Shown piece by piece: positions 52,296 through 64,000 of a stretch of DNA of 64,000 bases (position 1 is the stretch's first letter; each line of letters opens with the position of its first letter). Source of the stretch: Dirofilaria immitis (lineage: Eukaryota > Nematoda > Chromadorea > Rhabditida > Onchocercidae). The notes under the pieces are model-generated. The model ran no database searches and was not told where the DNA came from. It saw only the letters and a program-made list of their open reading frames with translations. The position numbers and the translations under genes were made by a program. Location of the stretch: positions 1,116,001-1,180,000 of the forward strand of contig JAKNDB010000110.1 of assembly GCA_024305405.1 (NCBI GenBank), in the 5' to 3' direction.

Positions 52296-52396
52296 TTTTC
52301 AAAATCATGAAAAACAACGCATCAAACCATTTTCAAAATCATGAAAAACAACGCATCAAACCATTTTCAAAATCATGAAAGAACAACTCATCAAAC
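52296..52396. repeat. 34-bp tandem repeat, three copies
   Basis: Units at 52296-52329, 52330-52363 and 52364 to about 52396 begin TTTTCAAAATCATGAAAAAC. The third is slightly diverged (GAAAGAACAACTC). It lies in the extra sequence that splits the BEL/Pao integrase region. Confidence 0.9.
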
Positions 52397-53184
52397 TAAG
52401 TGAATTTTTGTTAAAGAAGGGAATGACATGGAAAAGTATAACTCCCAGAGCTCCTTGGAGTGCTAATAGCACTAACTAAGAAAGTTACGAAGCCATCGGA
52501 AGGAAGTTGTTATGGGAATGGGAGCTCATTACCTTTATTTGGAGATCGAAGGTGTATTGAATACGAGACCATTAACATACGCAAACTTCGATGATTGTAA
52601 GATAATACACCCAGTCTATTTTACTTAACCAAATGCTTAATTATATCAACAACGAACGACGACTTGGATGAGTTCAAGCCAGAAAAACTAGGTAAAAAGG
52701 AAAGGTTTATCAAATATTGAATAGGAACATTGAAAGTGCTCGATACATTTTGGGAAACATGGAAACGAGATATTTAACAAACCTTAGGGAACGAATACAA
52801 AGGAAACATGAAATCCCAAAAACTCACAAGATCGATCCTTCAGTAGAAGAAATTGTAATAGTAGATGAATTAGAAAGTCCTCGAGGTTTGTGGAAATTAG
52901 CAAAAATAAAGAAATTCATGAAAGGTAGAGATAGAATAGTAAGAACTGCATTAGTGGAGATGACCAACACGAGGCCAATCAACATGCTTTATTCCCTTGA
53001 AGTGGACGACACAATGATTGCGGTTGGAGAAAAGGCGAAAAATGATTCGGAGAAGGGAGAAGAAATGTACAAAAGAACTATGAAAACAATTCTGAATCCA
53101 AACGAAAGAATGGCATTAAGGGTAAGGAATACTACAAAAAGCGATGTTCTGCTGAAAAGACCGCGGCTAATCAGTTTTTCTTGA

Positions 53185-56100
53185 TCAAGAATGCCGGCAA
53201 AAGACGAAAAATGTAATTAGTTGTATATGAATAAGAATATCAAACGGTCAAGTAGCGCGCCATGGTTGAAAATGATTCAACAGGTAAAAAATGAACATAT
53301 TTACCACCAAAACGATTCATAGGTGAACCAAGCATGACCAACCAATCAGTAAGGTAACATATTGGAATAAGCGGAAGAAACCTTGAAAGATTTAGAAAGG
53401 AAGGATTTCGGAGCTGGGGCCAGTTCGATCCAGAAGTATGTCCGACACAACTTAACGATTCAATAACAGCAGTTCAACGCAATTCGACAGCAATTTCGGT
53501 ACCAGAAACAGTAGTGGAGCGAAAGAACTGCATTCACAAAGGAAAGATATGATGTTCTGAATTTCTTATAGTCCAACATTCGATGTTGATTTCTTATAGT
53601 ACTGCACGTGTTGACGATTTCTTATATTATTAACTTTCGGGCTATGGAATGGTTTTTTTTTTTATGGTACTTTTGGAGGAAGAATCCATTTCTGGGAGGA
53701 TGTAATACTACTTAACATAAAGATGAGAACGGATAGTACGTCACAATACAAGTGGCTTATTAAGATAAAATTATTTTATATTATCTCGATTTTTTCCCGA
53801 CAACGACGTAGTAAGATTTACAGTGTCTTTAATCCAGATTATTGTATAAGCACAATATTGTGTTATAATATCGTTAAAACCCAATAAATCCTACTGCTGC
53901 TGGTCTAATCGAGTCATGATAGCAAGAAGAATCAATCTCCAGTCAGCAAACTACAAACCAATAAGAAGCTCTTAATCACACAAAATCAAATTTAGACTTT
54001 TCACACTATAAAACCAAGACTTGAAGAATGAAAAAACTGGTACTAGCTTGTTCATTTCAACTCCTCATTCCCTTCTCCCTTAATCATTTCAACTCCTCCT
54101 TCCGCTTCTCCCTTAATTATAATTATGTGACAAATAAATCTACAATAAACGATATTAGACACATAAAAAACATAACTGAAAACTAGCTGATACCAAATTA
54201 ATACAATTAATGGAGAAAAATTAATTTGGTACAAAAATCATTACCAACAAAACTATTACCTTATGATAAACAGATAAAATACGAATTACATATATTAAAA
54301 AACTCGAAAAAATCATTCACCAAAAAAACATAAGTACTCACATACTAACTGAAACAAGAACAATTAAATTCTTGGGAAGGCTACAATTTAAGCTTAAACA
54401 ACGTAGAAAAATTTTTTGAAATGCAAGTCTGCTGAAAATTCCCAATACTTCTTTTGCCTTACTTAGCATGCTAAAAATTAATTTAAAATTTGCATTCTAT
54501 CCCTCTTCAATCTCTTCAAGATTTAATTGTTTCATGAACTGAATTTATTCTTTCTTTTCTTTCTTTTTTCTTTATTGTTTTCCTTATTTTTTATTTTTCT
54601 TTTCATTTTTTAAAATTTAACTAACTTTGCGAGAGATGAATGAGCTTACTCATGCTCCGGTGGATTGGGGAGGCTGGTGAAGATTACAAGCATTGACTGC
54701 GTCACTGTAGTTTGCTCTTGTATGTTTTTTTTTTTTTTTTTAATGGAAAAACGTAGAAATTCAACGAAGTTCAAGCGTTAATTACATTTAGCATCTCTCT
54801 TACATAAAAACGCAGTAACTCTTCACCTCGCCTAAGAACGCCAAAGGTCTTTGTTTGAGGCGAGACCACGAAAACCATTCTACTATGCCGAATGTGTGCT
54901 GCGCCATATTCTTGCAAATGCTCATATAACTGCAATAACGGTATCAAAATTCACATACATATTCACATGTTGGAAAAGGTCAGAAATCTCTCAGTAGTTC
55001 GAAAAAACAATCCTCTTTACCACCGTTAACCAACTTCTAACATCATACAGCGGACTGCAGTAGCATTCAATGTTCTTATATCAATCATTTTCTTAGTCTA
55101 TCCAACGTTTTAGAATTACACAATATTCTTAGATTGCTTCTCAATCAATTCAACATTCTCCCTCTGATGAATAATTCTCCAATGCTCTCAGTCTCCCAAT
55201 GCACCAGTTTTTGCTCATGATTATCCGACCAAACAATACTGATTCTGAATTATTATTTTCTAATCACAAGTCAGAATGAGGCATGCAGGAAATATACATC
55301 GTTTCTGTAGGACAATTTAAAGAATCATATATTGTTCGACGATTGATTCCTTTGATATAACTGAGAAATTTTAATAAAATTAGATAAAGTTTAATAATTT
55401 CTTTTCATTTCTGAATATTATGGACAAATAGTTTCAAATAATTTAGTTCCTAATTTACGGAGACGTAAAAGTACACTTATGCATTCATTGCGTAAAACGA
55501 ACCGAAGAAATTGGACAGTAGGGATTTCAGACATGTTGGCGTAACTGAAGAACTTGTTCGAGAACTGATTTTTAAGAAAGTAGATAATATGTACCGGGAA
55601 AGACATTAAATCATGTTCCACTGATATTAATATGGAACAGTATATTATGCATTTTTGGGTCAAAAATCCTCAATATTTGGATGGGATTCTACAGGATATG
55701 AAAAAAAACCTAAGCTTGAAGTTTTGCACTGATTGCAAAATAAACATGGAAGCGAAGCGAAGAAACATGAAGCAAGCAGTTGATGCTCTCTGCATGCAGA
55801 TTAACCAATTTTAATTTCAAATTAATTTACAAACATATGGAACTGAATCGTATTCTTTTGTAGTGCTTGCAATATTACATGAAGATTTATTTTGCATTTC
55901 GATTCACATAATACAAGCATTACCTTCTACCGAAATATATATCGATTTACAATCACTGTACATACCAGCATGATAATAGCAACAATATATTCTCTGACAA
56001 CTATCAGAAAGTGGTGGGGAAAAACTAAGTGAATTTTTTCATGATTTTAACATTCATTATATTATTATGATATGAAAATTTACATGGATAAAATAAGATC

Positions 56101-56794
56101 GTAATATAGGGCGGAATGATAACTCACATGCTGATAATCAGAATCATAACCTAACCAACAATTAGAATAAATGGAATGATTATTAGACGGTGCTGCTTTA
56201 ATGCCTCATAAAAATTACCACTAACGAAAAACAATGTATAATTAATAACTGGATAATCCGAAGAATAATCCAGATTAGCGGAAAAACAAGATTCAAGTAG
56301 TAATCGGATATTTCGAATAGATTTTGTTGAACTTAATAAATGAGAAGAAAAATGTGCTTATCATTCTTATGTGTGTTAAGTAATATTTATGCTTCGTTTA
56401 TTATTTCTGCTTTCATATGAACCAGTCTTCAAAGATGAAGGTCAAATGTAGCAAACTACGAGAGATCCATGCGTTGTAAGAAATTAGAAGGGAAACAGAG
56501 ATGGGGACAAATTGTAGATATATATCGCTTTTCTTGCGATTTTTTTACAAAAAATGATTACAGTTAAAGTTCTTAGTGTTATTGGCATGTAATGCATTCA
56601 GGCTAGCATCAGTACACAAAGATGTGAGATCAATTACGATAATATTAAGCACTATGAGAAAGGGAAAGAAAGAAAGGGAAAAAAAGGAAGGAAAGTAGTG
56701 AAGATAAGGAAATAAACATTTCAAAAGATCAAGACGGAAAAAGTTCAAAATTTACAAAATTTGGAATTATATCAAATTTCAATTTTCCAATTTA
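53185..56794. other. Retrotransposon 3' debris and intergenic DNA
   Basis: The left part (to about 53.96 kb) holds weakly recognisable element sequence, including CPTQLNDSITAVQRNST near 53450 and the LTR-like ATATTGTGTTATAATAT near 53856. Beyond that I see no gene. A 60-codon frame at 55632-55814 has no recognisable homology. Confidence 0.45.
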
Positions 56795-58509
56795 TCAAAA
56801 AGTTTCTGGAAAAAAATAAACTTTTAGGAATAAATGATAATTTCGGATGTTGAGATCAGAATTGGAAATTGTAGAAGCGGTCCATTTATCGTCACTATGA
56901 ATTAACCGTACTGGATGAGCATTACCGAAACTATTTGATGCTACCACAACAATCTCATCTATGTCATTTGCAGCATTACCATAAATACGTTTACTGGTTG
57001 TTACAACAGAACTCAATTCCCAGGTTGTTGAAAATTTACGTTTCCAATAAACATGATACATATCCGCACGCGGCGTTAAATCCCAGCGTAATAACAAATC
57101 ACCATCCGGATCTGGGAAAGCCTTTAGACCAGATACAGTAGCTGGTCGATTATCTGCATTTTCCATTCGACATTGAAAGATGGAGAACGTGTGCATAGCG
57201 CATGCGTGTGGGATAGTGTCAATTTATTCATTTGAAAGCCGTCACAAAGTGGTAAACAAATACCGGGGACCTTTTTTCGTAAACAACATGCACCTTCATC
57301 AACACCTGCTGTTGTACAAGTAAGAAATTTGCTAATTTCATCTTCACAGTGACTGTTGATGAATGATTCGGCTCGTAGAGAGGCATGTTTACCAAATTCG
57401 GAACCACAAACAGCAACACACGGTGATCGAATTCCCATACGCTGACAACACGTATATGGTGGTTCTGGTGGTATTGGCGTTGCTGAGGTTAGCATACGTT
57501 GCATCACTCGAATATCAGCACTGGAACTGCCGAAATCGTTGGTAGCAATACAGCGATAAGTGCCGAAATCTGATGGCTTCAAGAATCTGATTTGGAGAAC
57601 AGAAACATAATGCCGTGGATGCTCATGGGATGAAATATAATTGGTGAAACTGTACTTGTCTCCTCCAACCTTCTCGTAATGACCTGTTTTTTCCTGTATT
57701 TTCTTCCATTCAAAATGAGCACTTTTGTGAGTAGTACCAGGCATTTCCATTCGGCAAGCTACTGTCACAGAAGATGCATCACCAGGAATTGCAACAGTTT
57801 CACGATATGCGACAACCCTAGGTGCCACTCCAACCGTGTAAAATGGACTGTTTCGGAAGGTAACGATCGATGACGTCCATCACGAGTTACTGCAATTACA
57901 TGTACCGAATATTTGCTATCAGAGCGTAAACCTGTAAGCGTAACTTTATAGCTCCGAGTATTGATTGTTTTTCGATGAGACCACTATCAGCTTCTTTACA
58001 GATAACTTGATACGACTCAGCAAGATTCGAATTAACTGCTGGTGGTGACCAGGACAGCACGACGCTATCTGTGCTTTTAGATACGATGTGTAACGACAGA
58101 GGAGACGAAGGAATATTCAAATATCCACGTTCGAAGCAGCGAAACATGGGATGCAAATTGATGGCTAAACACGTCTGATACTTATCCCAGGCTGAAATCC
58201 CATCGATACCCTCACCACGACACATACCGAAGCAAGCATTTTCATCACGATCTTTTGCTTCATTCATACAACAATGAATATGATCACGGCCATCAGCTAA
58301 GCACTCTGAGATTGCATTCATATACGGTTGACAATTCAGTTTACGTTCAAAAATATTGTAAACATCGAAATCATTGGGTGGATTCTGGGATTACACAACA
58401 TGCGTGTACACGTCTCTGTCACGCCACGTTTTCGACAGCATTGTCCAACGACAATTGCACCTACACCGTTACAAACGTTATACACGAACAGAAACAGCAA
58501 CAACCACAT
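56795..58509 (-). CDS. Secreted DB/FN3/Ig multidomain protein (C. elegans igdb-type), intron-less and frameshifted
   Basis: From the ATG at 58509 the minus strand reads a signal peptide (MWLLLFLFVYNVCNGVG) and a cysteine-rich DB module (CCRKRGV, CLADGRDHIHCC, CFGMCRGEG). An FN3 domain follows (PLSLHIVSKSTDSVVLSWSP), then an Ig domain (VTVACRM, DFGTYRCIATNDFG), a second DB module (CCQRMGI, CLTCTT-type spacing, CCLRKKVPGICLPLCDG) and a second FN3 (RPATVSGLKAFPDPDGD, EIVVVASNSFGNAH). The layout matches nematode Ig-like/fibronectin type III/DB proteins, presumably extracellular matrix or surface; the exact role is unknown. No intron is needed anywhere, unlike the other genes here. The frame changes about four times: near 58377, at the T/A runs 57968-57972 and 57840-57843, and near 57200. 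Each fits one missing base. It is either a live single-exon gene with assembly deletions or a retrocopy. The end at 56795 is tentative. Confidence 0.75.
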
Positions 58510-60688
58510 GTGAACAACTGGGGGACAATCCTTTACACCGGGAAAGCAAACACAGGTTGGCCGCCCTTTCAAGGTCTTCCGTTGATGATACCTTCCACTT
58601 CTCCTCCCTCCCCTCAATTTCCTTCTCACCCCGTCCTCTCTCCCCTCGAGCATTCATTGACGACCAAATCAACCCCTACCAACTACTTTCATAGACATTT
58701 TAAAAAAAAAAGAAAATTTTGTTCTCGTTGCAATTTCTCTCAATATCGCTGTTGTCATTTCTGCTATTATCGTAACATACCAATCCTTGCATCACTCATA
58801 TTTCCTATTTTGTTCATCCGTTCCATTAAACTTGGAAAATCATCATACACCGTATCCTTTCGGATGCATTATCCATATCTCTTCATTGCTGATATCAGTT
58901 ATACTGGCTATAATTATTAACATTAGTTAAGGATCTCTCGATTACTAGTACTGACCACGACTTAAAGTCAAAAAGCGGTATTTGATCGAAGAATGCGATG
59001 TTGCTCGCAATATTCAATAGTGCAACTCTAAGAAATTACCAAAGCTTACCTCGAGTAACTTGAGAGCTTATAACTTTCTGAAACATTTCGTGATATGATA
59101 CCTAAATACTTTATTCTTTAATATGTCCAGTATGTTAGTATAAGGTTAAATTTTTTCATTCATAAACCATTTAGCTCAAGGAATGGTTGATGAATTTATA
59201 AAAGGAATACGAATCTCTACGGATATTTTTGGCACTGCTTGTTCTTACTCTACATCTATAACGTTCTAATACTTCGAATACTAAAAGCCACAATGTGAGG
59301 CGACTTCTCACTCAAGCCTCTAGAAACAGAAAACTGCTTATTCCGTTTGATTATAAATTATATAACTATCATATCAACAACTTATAACATACCACAACTA
59401 CTTTGGTATCAGTAGTTCAGCACAGAAATTGCACTTGTAAATCCGATACTTTTTTAACCAACATAAAGGATTATGTGAGTGTCCCAAATTTCATGATTTT
59501 CATCGATTGTTTTTCCTGAAGGAGATTTCATTTCACCCAACCAATAATTGTCAGTAAAGGAATTTTTGTCTACTTGTTTACGTATTTATTTCCACAAAGA
59601 TGTTAGAACGACTGTTTCCGTTGGTAATTAATTTATCACCGAATAAGGCTACTCCTTGACCTGATTTTATTTAACCACTTACTGAAATGAAAGTTACCAA
59701 CTTGCACAAGCCGCTCTCTCCCACTCTTTCCATTGCATTCGATCATACTGTTTCCGCATTACAAAACAAATCATTTGTGTAATACAAATATTGCATCGAT
59801 TTACATAACATTTCAGGATGTTAGTCCAGGTTTTCATATTCCTGACCATTCCTGATTTTGGTCATCGAAAGGTTGTGACTTCCTAATGAAGACGATTTGT
59901 TTTTACTCCAGATCTAACATTCGTTACTTCCCCTATATTTACTGATGAATGGCTTTTCGTTGTTATGACTGAACAACACGTAAAATAATAAAATTTACTC
60001 ATCTCATTTCTCATTAATCTGACGAAAAGTTTCGCTTAATAGAACGATGAACTATTATATAAGATGAATAAAATTGGAGATCAATAGACGTGAGTGTTTA
60101 AAAAAGTATTAAAGTGAAACGTTAAGATAAGGCGAGACTTAGATTTGAGTATATTTCAGACTGATGAGAAAAGAACAACGAAAAACATCAACGATTTCTA
60201 TCTGATAGAAATAAAATTCAGAAAAAGACAAATAGGCACAAATTAGTGTAAAAACATTGACTTTTTGCTGGTACAAGATTAATATCTGATCAAAGTATTC
60301 CTTGGATATTGCAAAATTGCAAAAATTTCCTTTAGAGATGAATAGCAACTCGTTACGGGCAAATTTCCAAATTATATTGAGGTTTTTAATTGGATTAAAT
60401 GATTTTCAAAAAAAAATTAATTAATTATCCTGAAGAATGCACAAAACAATGTAAGAATTAAATCAAATTATAACATTTCATGACTCAGCATTACTACAAA
60501 TGACTAACAGCTAATAAATTCTAGAGCTACATGCTGAATTATAGCTAACAAAAATGTTATATGTCATGCCATGGTAGCATTAGTAGCAGACAAGGAATCG
60601 AACTACAAACTGGTGATAACGCTTATGAGACCAAACAAATTCTTCAGCAGAAATATGAGATAAAAAAGTTTGCAAATAATTCTACATT
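58510..60688. other. Intergenic region; tRNA-like remnant near its right end
   Basis: No coding exon recognised. The minus strand of about 60585-60655 shows tRNA-like pieces: TCTCATAA resembling a Met anticodon loop, and GTTCGATTCC resembling a T loop followed by TCTGCTA. The 5' half does not fold, so it is at best a tRNA pseudogene or SINE fragment. Confidence 0.4.
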
Positions 60689-63506
60689 TTAGAAACGACG
60701 AAGTGGCATATGTACCTCTAGAATGCGAGCAAATACTCCACGATTCAACAACTTGTAAGCCATTGTTAAAACTTTTTCCGCCATCTTATCGAAGAAATCA
60801 TAATTAGACCAAAATATATCATGTCCGAATTCTAAACCCATTCCAAAATCTTTCTCGTCATTTGCAAACTAAAATTTACTGGAATAAACAATTTTCATTG
60901 GATTATTTTTTCATTTTTTTATTTTGTGAAATGAAGGAAAATTTGTGAACTCAATAATGTAAATCTCTATAATTCTTAGAGCATTACTTGAACATAACTG
61001 ATGATTTCCATTATTTTCTCCAATTTTTTCTGCTTTGCAGCTTCACTGCTTGCAGTAGCCACGAAAGTTATCAAATCCTTCAGCTTTCCTGAATCAAGAC
61101 CAAAACATTACATTTAACAGAAAAAAGCCTGTAAACAAAAGTGAATTTTATGTTACGATTATTATCCTCACCACATTCTCATAAATGATCGAATATGAAA
61201 CCTGTCTTTTCCATTAATGGTCTGTATCCAACATTGTTAACAATCTTAACGTGTATCCCGATACCATGAAATGGAAAACCAACGGTTTCCTTCTTGCGTG
61301 ATTTAACAATAGTTTTCACATTCGTAATGAACATTTTATAGTGTTCTAAAGATGAACTTTATTACATTTAAAAAAGTAAAACTTTCCCGACTCTTCTAAA
61401 AACTTCTGTAGCATTAACTCACCAGTCCAATCTTTCGTAAAAAGCTTCGATATTTAACTGGCAAAGCATTCCCAACCACATATGCAATCATGTAAAAGGA
61501 TCAACAGCACCAACGATAACGCATTTTGGAAAATGTTCAGCATTGTCCACATGAACAATAAGCGGTTTTTCAGTATTAGGTTCATCTCTAAAAACTAAAA
61601 TTCCCTTATTTGCACGAAAATTTGGTGACTTCAATAAATGATAATAGACATCTGAACGCAGCCTATTTAATCCAAAGCATAATCTATGCTGAGAACAAGG
61701 CCAGCATTCATTTACTGTTAGTAAACTCATTAATTCAGTTATGACAACATTCTGGAATGGCTCAAATTGTTAAAGTCATCAAACAATATGAATGAAATCC
61801 ATTTCGAACAATAATAACCATTTGGCAAATAAAATTTTGCATTTACAAACAGTGCAGAAAATTAATAGCATGCCTCCAATAAACGAATCGACCAGCATTG
61901 TAAACTGCCAGTGTTTGCATTTCTGGCAGATCGGTAGCAAATCTATCGTACACCAAACATTTTTCCGTGTCCGCATCTTTCAAATGTCCAGCAAGATAAT
62001 CAAATACTCCACAAAGTCGCAAAAATTTCAAACTTCCAAAAACACCTAAAAACTTTAACAGGATAAAAACGCATGCATAAGCTTTTAATATCGAACAGCT
62101 CAATTGAACTAGTTTTTTTTCAAATAAATGATAGAAAAAACATTATAATAAATCTGAATGGAACAAAAGATCACTTTTACTATTGATCACGAGTTGAAAC
62201 AATAATAAACATACGATTTGTGCGTAATAACTACTGGTTAAAAATAAATGATAGTTTATAAGTTTAAAGGACGGGAGAAAATATATCTTATATATATTTC
62301 TATTTTGTAAATAATTATCGACAGAATCCAATTGGACATCTTATTCAGAGTGGACATGCTAAAGATAAATGGAATAGATACTATCATAGGTACCGGTAGT
62401 ATGAACCAGCGAGAACTGAAATGAAAACGAATTTCAAAAAAGATTTGATAGTTAGCAATGTCAATTTCCTTTGCGTAAACTTGTAATAATGTACAGTGTA
62501 CAGTCAAATTACTAATTATTGCATGATTTGATTATTGGAACAATGGAAAACATAATGTTGGTAGTTCAGTTAATCCTAAATTTAGAAGTAATACAACTTC
62601 CTTTTCCTTTTCTTTTGTATACTGAATATAACACCAAAAAAAAATCTTAAAAGGAAAAACGATTTAATTCAACACAGTATCCATCTTCTTTGGTCATAAA
62701 ATAAGAAAAGTGGACTCCATTTTAAATTTTACCAAAAATATTAAGTTAATATTACCGACGAATAATTATTTACAAAACTTTTCCTGAGTGTAAAGTTTAT
62801 TCAACAGATTGTATAAGCAAGCATGTTTAAAAATGTTGTGAAGCAGAAGATAAGCCAACAGTATACACACTGAGTAGCTGCTCATAATAATTTTCTCTAC
62901 GAAGATAAAAAAATGTATCCTTATATTGCAGTACAAATTTTAGTATCGATAAAGAATATTATTAGTAGATCTTCCAAAACTATTCCTATAATAAACAAGA
63001 TTCTCCGGCTGTTTCTAGATACAAAAACTTGCCACAAGGATCGCCATCTTTTCCGGCTAACATTTGAGCATGCTTCCAGAAAATGAAGAATTCGTCGGGA
63101 AATAAGCACAGAAACTTCGTTTGCAGGTCCACTTTTAGGACATCAGATTCGAATGTAACACGTTTCGGTTTGATTTCCCTGACTCTACACGATGGAAAGA
63201 CGATTTTACCTGAAAAAAAAGTTAACTTACGTACTTTATTTAAAGTTGCACGAGTTCCACTTCAATTATTCATTATATCAGCTTCTAAATTTTTGTTATT
63301 TTCAATCATCTTTGGTAAAAAATTGAGCTACTTATTTCGTTTCGTTAAAAATTAAATACAGCACTTTATTCCAGATTTGCTGATTTTTCAGATATAAATC
63401 CAAAGAGAGCACATACATCATCGTCATTACTGCTGCTCTCAGTGACTCGCTTGACCGTATTCTTACGGGGCTGCTTACGTTTCTTATTCATTCCTGCTAC
63501 TTCCAT
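60689..63506 (-). CDS. HPF1 (C4orf27)-like histone PARylation factor
   Basis: Exons on the minus strand: about 63467-63506 (start, basic MEVAGMNKKRKQPRK), about 63010-63209 (FPDEFFIFWKHAQML), about 61880-62045 (LRLCGVFDYLAGHLKDA, RFATDLPEMQTLAVYNAG), 61423-61587 (RDEPNTEKPLIVHVDNAEHF), about 61190-61350 (FHGIGIHVKIVNNVGYRPL), 60988-61088 (LEKIMEIISYVQ) and 60689-60868 (FANDEKDFGMGLEFGHDIF, then a helix and TAA). HPF1 binds PARP1/2 and completes their active site so that serine is ADP-ribosylated after DNA damage. The catalytic Asp-Glu of FANDE and the Arg of VGYR are both kept. Exon 61423-61587 needs one more base in the A run at 61494-61497 to continue into FYMIAYVVGNALPVKYRSFL. The first junction (two alternative donors) and the donor near 61885 are uncertain. 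Length is close to the family's about 340 residues. Confidence 0.85.
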
Positions 63507-64000
63507 GAGCTTAAATTTTTCTTTTTTTTCATAATTAGCGTCACATTAACCAATACCAAAATACTCAGATAGAAAGAGAAGAAGGGACACAAAAATTTTT
63601 ATGCGATTCCTTCATAATGCTAGGGCAAGGAATAAGAAACGAGCGATACGCGTAATTAAAAACGTAAACTATTTTCAAATATGAAACCGCTCGTCCGCCA
63701 TCTTCTTCGTATGGCATACGTCATGCGTCGTATATCATACAAGGATTACACCTATGAAATTTTTATATCCCAGACAGAGATTTATTTGATATGTGAATAC
63801 TTCCACCGCGAATTGCTGCATTAGGTTTATCACGATACACCACAGTTCGTATGAATTTCTACATCATTTTCTTTCATAAGTCGAATCCGCTTTGGTTTTG
63901 AGTTTTAGCAGAATTACTAAAGAATAAGTTATGATTTATTTTTGGATATATTTCTGTTTTCATCAGCTTTTTTCTTTCATGAATTGATTTTTATTCTGAT
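63507..64000. other. Upstream region of the HPF1-like gene
   Basis: Probably the 5' flank and promoter of the minus-strand gene. No exon recognised. Confidence 0.5.

Larger units (their letters stand above)
51100..53184 (+). mobile_element. Decayed BEL/Pao LTR-retrotransposon pol region (integrase to DUF5641-like domain)
   Basis: Pieces in pol order on the plus strand: FRYIPSNDNPVDIA (51.17 kb, linker after RNase H), LSEIRRKFWIPKGRIEIKRV and GCKYW (51.3 kb, zinc-binding part of integrase), KAVHLEVVQNLSAENF (51.55 kb, integrase core), ITPRAPWSA (52.44 kb), IEGVLNTRPLTYANF (52.55 kb), and an intact 155-codon frame at 52717-53184 with YLTNLRERIQRKH, SPRGLWKLAKIK, GRDRIVRTALV and MLYSLEV, typical of the domain after BEL/Pao integrase. 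Stops and frame changes separate most pieces, so the element is dead. Between 51.56 and 52.43 kb there are about 600 more bases than expected, including a bacterial-type tRNA gene and a tandem repeat. LTRs are not clearly delimited; LTR-like sequence may lie at 53.58-53.96 kb. Confidence 0.8.

Noticed and set aside
58255..58920. 221-codon plus-strand frame
   Set aside because: It is largely antisense to the DB/Ig gene's signal peptide and first DB module and has no recognisable homology.

Overview
The window reads as nuclear DNA of a nematode, most likely a filarial or related spirurid worm. It is strongly A+T-rich, exons are short and bounded by GT..TTTCAG introns, and several genes have a TTTCAG acceptor directly before the ATG, as expected for spliced-leader trans-splicing. 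Fragments of alphaproteobacterial type (cytochrome c, release factor 2, a tRNA-Thr) fit old transfers from a Wolbachia-like endosymbiont. The species cannot be named from the sequence.

Layout: 1-5.9 kb, no gene seen. 5.9-10.5 kb (+), multi-exon gene for a Gly/Ser/Tyr-rich protein with a zyxin-like tail. 10.5-16.6 kb, non-coding with microsatellites. 16.6-17.8 kb, first arm of a 1.23-kb inverted repeat whose other arm lies at 46.5-47.8 kb. 18.7-20.8 kb, endogenous circular-ssDNA (CRESS, circovirus-like) virus remnant: a capsid-like frame facing a broken rep, plus a second partial rep copy in opposite orientation. 20.8-25.2 kb (-), C2CD5-like gene with several lesions. 27.0-28.4 kb (-), intact Rac GTPase. 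30.5-32.9 kb (+), NudE/NDEL1 (nud-2) gene. 33.7-34.1 kb, bacterial cytochrome c and prfB fragments. 36.9-38.3 kb, large CTG/CAG/GCG low-complexity block. 42.1-43.6 kb (-), Stum/SPEC3-domain membrane protein. 47.8-54 kb, decayed BEL/Pao retrotransposon material with a bacterial-type tRNA-Thr(UGU) inside. 56.8-58.5 kb (-), intron-less DB-FN3-Ig-DB-FN3 secreted protein. 60.7-63.5 kb (-), HPF1-like gene.

The host genes look like an ordinary eukaryotic neighbourhood and not one pathway: cytoskeletal and dynein control (Rac, NudE, possibly the zyxin-like gene), membrane-associated proteins (C2CD5, Stum), a secreted matrix-type protein, and a DNA-damage ADP-ribosylation cofactor (HPF1).

Several otherwise conserved exons need one extra base in a short A or T run to stay open. 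The two 1.23-kb repeat arms also differ by one base in a T/A run in the part compared. This suggests residual homopolymer deletions in a long-read assembly, so single frameshifts here should not be read as pseudogenisation without read support. The larger lesions (31-bp exon duplication, fold-back in an exon, 4-bp insertion and inverted partial copy of rep) are not of that kind.
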